The translations under genes and the position numbers were made by a program. Source: Dankookia rubra (lineage in GTDB: Bacteria; Pseudomonadota; Alphaproteobacteria; Acetobacterales; Acetobacteraceae). Taken from it: DNA of 64,000 nt. Every line of letters begins with the position of its first letter. Position 1 is the stretch's first letter. Positions 57,737 through 64,000 of this stretch are shown piece by piece. The notes below the pieces were generated by a model. It was not told the origin of the DNA and did no database searches. It was given only the letters and a program-made list of their open reading frames with translations. The stretch is taken from contig NZ_SMSJ01000010.1 of assembly GCF_004355005.1 (NCBI RefSeq), positions 62,001 through 126,000 on the forward strand, in the 5' to 3' direction.

Positions 57737-58843
57737 TCAGTCTGCCCTGGCCCAGATGCCCCGGGCCTGCGCCATGATCCCGTTCCAGGTCTCGGCGCAG
57801 TCGCTGCCGCAGCGCTGCACCCAGGCCGGCAGCACGGAGTCGGTGAACAATTGCTGGCGGCGGGCGCGGTCCTGCGGCCGGTCCTCGACGATCGTCATCC
57901 GCCCCCTGGCGCCGGCCGAGCAGTCCGGCCTGCCGGCATTGCAGCGCAGCCCGTCCTCGGTCTCCTGTTGGGCGCCGCGCCAGATATCCTCCTGTAGCTG
58001 GGCCAGGCCCCCGGTGATGGCGGTGCGGGCCTCCCCCGGCAGCGCCATCCAGGCGCGCTCGTTCGCGCCGAAGATGGCGACGCCCCAGCTGATCGCCACG
58101 CGGGAGACATGCGTCGTCACCTCGTGCAGCCCGATCGCATTGCCCGACAGCGTGCCGGTGACGGCGCATTGCACGACGTTGGCGCGCAACGCGGGGACGA
58201 TCTCGGCGAAGGGGGTGACGACCGGGACGGCACCGAGCGCCTCGATCAGCTCCCCCTGGCCGACCGAGGAGACCCGCACCCGGCGGCCGGTCAGGTCGCT
58301 GAGGCCGGTGAAGGCCTGCTCGCAGAAGACCACCTGCGAGGGATAGGTATAGACCGCCAGCAGCCGGATGCCGTAGCGCTCGCGCAGCAGCGTCTCGATC
58401 CGCGGCCGCCAGAGCGACACGGTCTGCCGCAGGCTGGCGATGTCGGGGTTCAGCATCGGCAGGTCGATGGCGTTCAGCTCCGGCTCGTCCGCCGCGGCGA
58501 GCGCCAGCAGGACGGTCCCGAACGGGACCACGCCGAGCCGCATCAGCTGCAGCATCTCCTGGCCGCGGATGCCGCTGCGGTCGAAGGGGGCGATCTCGGC
58601 GCGGACCCGGCCATTGGTCAGGCCCGGGACCCTGTCGGTCCAGAAAGGCGCCTCGTAGCGGACATACTGGCTGATCGAGGCGAGGCCGCCGACCACCTTG
58701 ATCTGGATCGGCGGCGGGCCCTCGGCCGCGGCCGGCGGGGCGCCGGGGAGGCCGGCAAGGAGGCCGGCCACCAGCAGCGGGCGGAGGCGCGCCGGGAGGC
58801 GACGGGCCAGTCGTTCCAGACGTTGAGCGAGCATGCCTGTCAT
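57737..58843 (-). CDS. TRAP-type DctP-like binding protein paired with the hybrid kinase
   Basis: 368-residue paralogue of the protein at 49805. After a signal-like N-terminus (LRPLLVAGLLAGLPGAPPAAA) come IQIKVVGGLASISQYVRYEA and VPALRANVVQCAVTGTLSG. The CNAGRPDC motif and the closing RCGSDCAETW pair match the paralogue. ATG at 58843 or 58834. There is no DctQ/DctM gene between it and the kinase; its stop is three bases from the kinase start, so the two are translated from one message. It may present ligand to the kinase rather than feed a transporter. Confidence 0.82.
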   Translation of the reverse strand: MTGMLAQRLERLARRLPARLRPLLVAGLLAGLPGAPPAAAEGPPPIQIKVVGGLASISQYVRYEAPFWTDRVPGLTNGRVRAEIAPFDRSGIRGQEMLQLMRLGVVPFGTVLLALAAADEPELNAIDLPMLNPDIASLRQTVSLWRPRIETLLRERYGIRLLAVYTYPSQVVFCEQAFTGLSDLTGRRVRVSSVGQGELIEALGAVPVVTPFAEIVPALRANVVQCAVTGTLSGNAIGLHEVTTHVSRVAISWGVAIFGANERAWMALPGEARTAITGGLAQLQEDIWRGAQQETEDGLRCNAGRPDCSAGARGRMTIVEDRPQDRARRQQLFTDSVLPAWVQRCGSDCAETWNGIMAQARGIWARAD

Positions 58844-58908
58844 CCGTTCCGGTCCGGCGCGCGGGAACCCGCGCATCCGACCGCAAAGAGCTTCGAGTAA
58901 TTTGTAAA

Positions 58909-58914
58909 CTTATA
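58909..58914 (-). promoter_or_regulatory. Candidate -10 for the binding protein-kinase operon
   Basis: TATAAG on the minus strand (58914-58909), about 65 bases upstream of the start codon, within the AT-rich part of the 58844-59026 gap. No clear -35 at the standard spacing, so this is weak. Confidence 0.25.
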
Positions 58915-59026
58915 GTTTCTTTTTGCCGTCGCCGGAACAACACATACATGAAAAAGCATCCCGGTTGGCTAGGATCTTCCCCTTTCTCGAGTTTTGCCGC
59001 CGTCGCCATCCCGCGACGGCCCCGCG

Positions 59027-60025
59027 TCAGGCGCCCTGCAGCGCCACCCCCGCCGCCGCCTGGCCGCGCTGGCCGTAGTTCGCGCCGGAATACTCGCCCA
59101 TGAACTCCGGATAGGTGAAGGGCGGGTAGCGTGGCGGGTTGTCCGGGGTGACGCAGGTCGGGATCGGCGCCATCACCGCGTCGTAGGAGCAGTCCATGAA
59201 GAAGGGGATGGCGTAGCGTTCCTGGCCCGAGCGGTTGGTCACCCGGTGCGGGGTCGCCAGGAAGGCATGGTTCGTCCAGCGCCGCAGCATCATGCCGCCA
59301 TTCACCAGGAAGGCGCCCTCCGGCGCCGGCGCGTCGATCCAGCGCCCGTCCGGCAGCCGCAGCGACAGGCCCGGCACCTTGTTCTGCGCCAGGATGGTCA
59401 TGAAGGAGGTGTCGGCATGCGGCGCCAGTCCCCATTCATCGGCCGGCGCGGTGGGTTCCTGCTGCGGGTAATGGGTCATCCGCAGGGTGAACATCGGCTC
59501 GCGGAACTTGTCATCGAACCAGTCGGCCGGCAGGCCGAGGGCGGCGGCATAGATCGGCACCAGACGGCGGCCGAGCGCCTCCATCGCCGCGGCATAGTCG
59601 AGCGCCGCCTCGCGGAAGCCCGGCAGGTCCGTGGGCCAGCGGTTAAGGCCGCGGAAGCGCTTGCCCGCCAGCACGTCCGGGTGGTCCGGCGGCAGCTCGC
59701 GCTTGAAGAAGACCGCCTCGTTGGCATTGGGCGGCTTGATGCCGTCGACCGCGTTCATCCGCGTGGTGTTGCCGCGGAAGGGCAGGTAGCCCTGGTTGTT
59801 CGAATCGAAGGGCAGCGCCAGCTTGGCCTCCAGCGGCTGGGCATGGAAGCGCGCGGCGGCGTCGAAGGCCGCCTGCACCAGCGCCTCCGGCACCCCGGTG
59901 TTGCGGACGAAATAGAAGCCCACCTCGGTGAAGGCGCGGCGCAGCCGGGCGCCGAGGTCGTCGAGCGCCCCGGGCGTGCCGCGCAACAGCGGGGCGAGGT
60001 CGAGGACGGGGATCTCGTCGGCCAT
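59027..60025 (-). CDS. Isopenicillin N synthase-like 2OG-Fe(II) oxygenase
   Basis: 332-residue soluble dioxygenase of the DIOX_N plus 2OG-FeII_Oxy type. N-terminal IPVLDLAPLLRG and VGFYFVRNTGVPEAL are family-specific. Iron ligands are His and Asp in WGLAPHADTSFMTIL and a later His in TPHRVTNRSGQERYAIPFF, whose Arg binds the 2-oxoacid. Bacterial members hydroxylate or oxidise small molecules; the name does not mean penicillin synthesis. ATG at 60025 has AGGGAAG upstream. Ends the minus-strand side; divergent from the ABC exporter at 60163. Confidence 0.85.
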   Translation of the reverse strand: MADEIPVLDLAPLLRGTPGALDDLGARLRRAFTEVGFYFVRNTGVPEALVQAAFDAAARFHAQPLEAKLALPFDSNNQGYLPFRGNTTRMNAVDGIKPPNANEAVFFKRELPPDHPDVLAGKRFRGLNRWPTDLPGFREAALDYAAAMEALGRRLVPIYAAALGLPADWFDDKFREPMFTLRMTHYPQQEPTAPADEWGLAPHADTSFMTILAQNKVPGLSLRLPDGRWIDAPAPEGAFLVNGGMMLRRWTNHAFLATPHRVTNRSGQERYAIPFFMDCSYDAVMAPIPTCVTPDNPPRYPPFTYPEFMGEYSGANYGQRGQAAAGVALQGA

Positions 60026-60162
60026 GATCTGCTTCCCTGACGGCATGGCCGGGAAGCCTAGGCGGGGATCGCGCCCTGGCCAACCATCCCGTGGGGGGGC
60101 GGCGGTTGCCGTGCGGCCGGGGGCCGGTCCAGTGTGGCAGCGAAGCGGGCAGGGGGATCTGG

Positions 60163-61938
60163 GTGGCAGCGGCGAGGGAACAACACGACACGCCGCCCCG
60201 GATCACCGCGCTGCGCCGGCTGCTGCCCTACCTGGCGCCCTATCGCGGCCGGGTGCTGCTGGCCGCCGTGGCGCTGCTGCTGGCCTCCGGCCTGGTGCTC
60301 GGCCTCGGCCAGGGGGTGCGGCACCTGGTCGACGAGGGCTTCGCCGCCGGCAGCGCAGCGGCGCTCGACCGCACCGCGCTGGTGCTGTTCGGCGTGGTCG
60401 CGGCGCTGGCGACTGCCACCTGCGCGCGGTTCTGGCTGGTCTCCTGGCTCGGCGAGCGGGTGGCGGGCGACCTCAGGCGGCAGGTCTTCGACCATGTGCT
60501 CGGCCTGTCGCAATCCTGGTTCGAGACGGCGCGAACCGGCGACATCCTGTCGCGCCTGACCGCCGACGTGACCCTGCTGCAATCGCTGATCGGCTCCGCC
60601 GTCTCGATGGGCCTGCGCAACGTGCTGACCGGGATCGGCGCCTTCGGCATGCTGCTGGTGACCAGCCCGAAGCTGGCCGGCATCGTCGCCCTGGTGGTGC
60701 CGCTGGTGGTGGCGCCGCTGGTGCTGTTCGGCCGGCGGGAGAAGCGGCTGTCGCGCGCGGCGCAGGAACGCATCGCCGACCTCGGCGACCTGGCCGAGGA
60801 GACGCTGGCCGGGCTGCGGACCGTGCAGGCCTTCACGCACGAGCCGGTGGACCGCGCCCGCTTCGCCGCGCGGGTCGAGGGCTCGGTCGCCGCCGCGGTG
60901 CGGCGGATCAACAGCCGGTCGCTGCTGATCCTGATGGTGATCCTGCTGGGCTTCGGCGCCATCACCTTCAGCCTCTGGGTCGGCGGGCGGGACGTGGTAG
61001 CCGGGCGGATGACCGGCGGGGAACTGGCCGCCTTCGTGCTCTATGCGGTGATGCTGGCCTCCTCCGGCGCCTCGCTGTCCGAGGTCTGGGGCGAGATCCA
61101 GCGCGCCGCCGGCGCCGCCGAGCGGATCTTCGACCTGCTGGAGGTGCCGCCCGCGATCGCCGCGCCGGCCGCGCCCGCCCTGCTGCCGAGCCCCGCGCGC
61201 GGGCGGATCGCCTTCGAGGAGGTCCGCTTCGAATACCCGACGCGGCCGGGCCATGCGGCGCTCGATGGCTTCTCCCTGGTGGTGGAGCCGGGCGAGACGG
61301 TGGCGCTGGTCGGGCCCTCCGGCGCCGGCAAGACCACGGTGCTGCAATTGCTGCTGCGCTTCTACGACCCGCAATCGGGGCGGGTGACGCTGGACGGCGT
61401 CGATATCCGCACCGTCGATCCGGCCCAGCTGCGGGCGCGGCTCGGCCTGGTGCCGCAGGACCCGATCGTCTTCAGCGCCGACGCGGTCGAGAACATCCGC
61501 TTCGGCCGGCCGGAGGCGAGCGAGGCGGAGGTGCGCGCGGCGGCCGCGGCCGCGGCGGCGGACCGCTTTCTCGATGCCCTGCCGCTGGGCTTCTCGACCT
61601 TCCTCGGCAGCAAGGGGGTGATGCTGTCGGGCGGGCAGCGGCAGCGGCTGGCGATCGCCCGGGCCATCCTGCGCGATCCCGCGGTGCTGCTGCTGGACGA
61701 GGCGACCAGCGCGCTCGATGCCGAGAGCGAGCAGGCGGTGCAGCAGGCCCTGGCCGTGGCATCCTCAGGCCGGACCACGCTGGTGGTGGCGCATCGGCTG
61801 GCGACGGTGCGGCGGGCGGATCGCATCGTGGTGATGGAGGCCGGGCGGATCGTCGCCAGCGGCCGGCACGAGGCGCTGGTGCGGGAGGGCGGGCTCTACG
61901 GCCGGCTGGCGGCGCTGCAATTCGGCATCGAGGCCTGA
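60163..61938 (+). CDS. ABC exporter, fused membrane and ATPase domains (MsbA-like)
   Basis: 591-residue half-transporter that works as a homodimer. The membrane domain (about 20-310) has six helices; the ATPase follows with Walker A GPSGAGKTTVLQL, Q-loop LVPQDP, signature MLSGGQRQRLAIARAIL and Walker B VLLLDEATSALD. GTG at 60163 is the likely start, with AGGGGG about 6 bases upstream. Similar to lipid or drug exporters (ABCB type); the substrate is unknown. The flavin monooxygenase gene lies 60 bases on. Confidence 0.86.
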   Translation: MAAAREQHDTPPRITALRRLLPYLAPYRGRVLLAAVALLLASGLVLGLGQGVRHLVDEGFAAGSAAALDRTALVLFGVVAALATATCARFWLVSWLGERVAGDLRRQVFDHVLGLSQSWFETARTGDILSRLTADVTLLQSLIGSAVSMGLRNVLTGIGAFGMLLVTSPKLAGIVALVVPLVVAPLVLFGRREKRLSRAAQERIADLGDLAEETLAGLRTVQAFTHEPVDRARFAARVEGSVAAAVRRINSRSLLILMVILLGFGAITFSLWVGGRDVVAGRMTGGELAAFVLYAVMLASSGASLSEVWGEIQRAAGAAERIFDLLEVPPAIAAPAAPALLPSPARGRIAFEEVRFEYPTRPGHAALDGFSLVVEPGETVALVGPSGAGKTTVLQLLLRFYDPQSGRVTLDGVDIRTVDPAQLRARLGLVPQDPIVFSADAVENIRFGRPEASEAEVRAAAAAAAADRFLDALPLGFSTFLGSKGVMLSGGQRQRLAIARAILRDPAVLLLDEATSALDAESEQAVQQALAVASSGRTTLVVAHRLATVRRADRIVVMEAGRIVASGRHEALVREGGLYGRLAALQFGIEA

Positions 61939-61998
61939 TTTGCCGGGCCGCCGCGGCCTCCGTTAGGCTGCGGCAAGTCCAGGACAAGCAACAGGCCA

Positions 61999-63780
61999 AT
62001 GACCACAGACACGCTCGCCATGCAGGACCTCGATCCCGGCCGCATCACTGCCGATTGGCTCAGCCGCTTCGGCGCGGCGCTCGGAGCCCGCGACGCGGCA
62101 CGGCTCGGCGCGCTGTTCCGCCCGGACGGGCATTGGCGCGACATCATCGGCCTGCGCTGGACCATCGCCACCACCAGCGGCCGCGAGGCGGTGGCGCCGG
62201 CCCTGCTGCAGGCCGCGCTCGGTGCCGGGCTGCGCGACCTCGCCATCGACCCCGACCGCTGCCCGCCGCGGCTGGTGGAGCGCGCCGGCGAGCCCTGCAT
62301 CGAGGCGATCCTGATGTTCCGCACCGCGGCGGGGCAGGGCGCCGGGCTGTTGCGCATCCAGTGCGCCGACGCGGCGGAGGACCCGCCGCAGGCCTGGACG
62401 CTGCTGACCGCGCTGCAGTCGATCGCCGGGCACGACGAGGCGACGATCCGCGACGCACGGGAGGAGCCGGCCTTCGAGCGCGACTTCGAGGGTCCCAATT
62501 GGCTCGACCGGCGGCGCGAGTCCGCCCGCTATGCCGACCGCGACCCGGCGGCGCTGGTCGTCGGCGGCGGCCATGCCGGCGTCACCGCCGCGGCGGCGCT
62601 CGGTGCCCTCGGGGTGGAGGCGCTGGTGGTCGACCGCATGGCCCGCATCGGCGACAACTGGCGGCTGCGCTATCGCGGGCTGAAGCTGCACAACCAGGTG
62701 CACAGCAACCACTTCCCCTACCTGCCCTTCCCGAAGACCTGGCCGCACTACATCCCGAAGGACAAGATCGCCAACTGGATCGAGTTCTACGTCGAGGCCA
62801 TGGAGATCGACTTCTGGACCCGGACCAGCTTCGAAGGCGCCAGCTGGGATGCCGCGGGCGGCTGCTGGAACGCGCGGCTGCGCCTGGCCGACGGCTCGGA
62901 ACGCGTCATGCGCCCGCGCCACGTCGTCATGGCCACCAGCGTCAGCGGCACGCCGCACATCCCGGAGATCCCGACGCTCGACCGCTTCGCCGGGCAGGTG
63001 GTGCATTCCAGCGGCTTCAGGGACGGCGCCGCCTGGCGCGGCAAGCCGGTGCTGGTCTTCGGCACCGGCACCAGCGCGCACGACATCGCCCAGGACCTGC
63101 ACGGCAACGGCGCGCAGGTCACCATGGTGCAGCGCAGCCCGACGCTGATCGTCAATGTCGAGCCGAGCGCGCAGCTCTATGACGGGGTCTATTACGGCCG
63201 CGGCCCGACGCTCGAGGACCGCGACCTGATCAACACCTCCTTCCCCGTGCCGGTGATGAAGCGGGCGCACCGGCTGCTGACGGACAAGGCGCGGGAATAC
63301 GACGCGCCCCTGCTCTCGGCGCTGGAGCGGGTCGGCTTCCGGCTCGACTTCGGCGAGGACGGCACCGGCTGGCCGTTGAAGTACCGGACGCGCGGCGGCG
63401 GCTACTACTTCAACGTCGGCTGTTCCGACCTGGTCGCCAGCGGCGCCATCGGCCTGGCGCAGTACCAGGACATCGAGGAATTCACCCCGGCCGGCCCGCG
63501 GATGAAGGACGGCCGGGTGCTGGAGGCCGGGCTGGTGGTGCTGGCCACCGGCTACAAGGGCCAGGACCACCTGGTCGGCACGCTGTTCGGGCCGGAGGTC
63601 GCGGCGCGGGTCGGCAAGGTCTGGGGGTTCGATGCGGCGCAGGAGCTGCGCAACATGTGGATGCGCACGCCGCAGCCCGGCCTCTGGTTCACCGGCGGGT
63701 CCTTCGCGCAGTGCCGGATGTACTCGAAATACCTGGCGATGCAGGTCAAGGCGACGGAGCTGGGCCTGGTCCAGGCATAG
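61999..63780 (+). CDS. Flavin-containing monooxygenase-like protein with N-terminal SnoaL-like domain
   Basis: 593-residue fusion. Residues about 10-150 form a SnoaL/NTF2-like domain (DWLSRFGAALGARDAARLGA), then an FMO-type FAD/NADPH enzyme: ALVVGGGHAGVTAAAALGAL (FAD), RFAGQVVHSSGFRD (FMO fingerprint) and VLVFGTGTSAHDIAQDL (NADPH). It resembles YUCCA/Baeyer-Villiger-like enzymes that oxidise small heteroatom compounds. ATG at 61999. Its 3' end overlaps the CYTH gene on the other strand by 35 bases. Confidence 0.85.
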   Translation: MTTDTLAMQDLDPGRITADWLSRFGAALGARDAARLGALFRPDGHWRDIIGLRWTIATTSGREAVAPALLQAALGAGLRDLAIDPDRCPPRLVERAGEPCIEAILMFRTAAGQGAGLLRIQCADAAEDPPQAWTLLTALQSIAGHDEATIRDAREEPAFERDFEGPNWLDRRRESARYADRDPAALVVGGGHAGVTAAAALGALGVEALVVDRMARIGDNWRLRYRGLKLHNQVHSNHFPYLPFPKTWPHYIPKDKIANWIEFYVEAMEIDFWTRTSFEGASWDAAGGCWNARLRLADGSERVMRPRHVVMATSVSGTPHIPEIPTLDRFAGQVVHSSGFRDGAAWRGKPVLVFGTGTSAHDIAQDLHGNGAQVTMVQRSPTLIVNVEPSAQLYDGVYYGRGPTLEDRDLINTSFPVPVMKRAHRLLTDKAREYDAPLLSALERVGFRLDFGEDGTGWPLKYRTRGGGYYFNVGCSDLVASGAIGLAQYQDIEEFTPAGPRMKDGRVLEAGLVVLATGYKGQDHLVGTLFGPEVAARVGKVWGFDAAQELRNMWMRTPQPGLWFTGGSFAQCRMYSKYLAMQVKATELGLVQA

Positions 63781-64000
63781 CCGCGGCGCGGGCGAGGGCG
63801 TTGTTCTGGTAGCGCCCGTCGCCGGTGACCTCCTGCCCTGCCCAGCCGGGCCGGGCGAAGGGCTGGTCGGCCGAGGCCAGCTCGACCTCGGCCAGCACCA
63901 GCCCGGCGAGGTGGCCGGCGAAGACGTCGACCTCCCAGACCAGCCCGCCATGGGCGACCCGGGTGCGGGTCTTTTCCAGCACCGGCGGGATGCAGAGCGC
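63746..64000 (-). CDS. CYTH domain protein (partial, 5' end outside window)
   Basis: The 84 C-terminal residues of a CYTH domain protein, running off the right edge. The motif HGGLVWEVDVFAGHLAGLVLAEVE and QPFARPGWAGQEVTGDGRYQN match the bacterial CYTH group, related to thiamine triphosphatases and class IV adenylyl cyclases that bind triphosphates in a beta-tunnel. Its role in most bacteria is unknown. Its end overlaps the monooxygenase gene by 35 bases. Confidence 0.8.
   Translation of the reverse strand, partial: ALCIPPVLEKTRTRVAHGGLVWEVDVFAGHLAGLVLAEVELASADQPFARPGWAGQEVTGDGRYQNNALARAAAMPGPGPAPSP

Noticed and set aside
59027-60025. Evidence for a beta-lactam biosynthetic cluster
   Set aside because: The oxygenase belongs to the broad isopenicillin N synthase-like family, and no NRPS or other cluster genes are present.
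61963-63951. A 662-residue minus-strand frame
   Set aside because: Antisense to the monooxygenase. The true minus-strand gene at this end is the CYTH protein in another frame.

Overview
The window is very GC-rich (tRNA genes and a few intergenic islands are the exceptions) and reads as chromosomal DNA of an alphaproteobacterium. The gene content fits Acetobacteraceae, Roseomonas-like: the block ffh-rpsP-rimM-trmD-rplS-leuC-leuD-leuB, a FzlA-type GST, an NDUFA9-like epimerase, and several orphan Bug-type and TRAP-type binding proteins. The family placement is inference from gene order and protein style, not from a phylogenetic marker. I see no prophage, insertion sequence or CRISPR array.

Layout. 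1-1536 (minus): lptC (cut by the window edge) and an RNase D-like exonuclease. 1650-1736: tRNA-Leu(CAG) with a good sigma-70-like promoter. 1920-9869 (plus): NDUFA9-like reductase, gltD-gltB glutamate synthase and fzlA-like. 9931-13628: a TPR membrane protein, a YeeZ-like SDR, an ABHD10-like hydrolase and a fumarylacetoacetate hydrolase family enzyme. 13795-22120 (plus): a tightly packed run with a sugar-type ABC importer (binding protein and two permeases, no ATPase), a GFA enzyme, a PhoD-like phosphatase, an Ldh-family dehydrogenase with a 24-bp tandem repeat at its 5' end, and two glycosyltransferases. 22121-24516: an AT-rich leader and a large RTX/cadherin-like secreted protein. 24777-26273 (minus): a NYN nuclease with a LOTUS-like segment. 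26428-36097 (plus): thrS, infC (AUA start), ffh, rpsP, rimM, trmD, rplS and leuCDB. 36180-36361: two tandem tRNA-Arg genes. 36371-39510 (minus): a complete glycine betaine/choline-type ABC importer. 39610-41231: a class II glutamine amidotransferase and hemD.

41325-48394 holds a short predicted gene, a palindromic repeat that reaches into the start of a Bug binding-protein gene, then a cupin and cysK (minus), and a plus-strand operon of acyl-CoA ligase, Bug protein and enoyl-CoA hydratase. 48536-58843 is the most coherent accessory locus: an M20 amidohydrolase, two PuuE-like deacetylase/allantoinase family proteins, two paralogous TRAP binding proteins, one DctQ/DctM pair, and a hybrid histidine kinase paired with one binding protein. 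I read this as uptake, sensing and hydrolysis of a nitrogen-containing ureide- or amide-like compound, which is a hypothesis. 59027-64000 holds a 2OG-Fe(II) oxygenase, an ABC exporter, a flavin monooxygenase with an extra N-terminal domain, and a CYTH-domain protein cut by the right edge.

The main items for follow-up are the non-canonical infC start, the stem-loop that buries the RTX gene's ribosome-binding site, the in-frame tandem repeat in the Ldh gene, the palindromic element that supplies a start codon, and the TRAP/kinase/PuuE locus.
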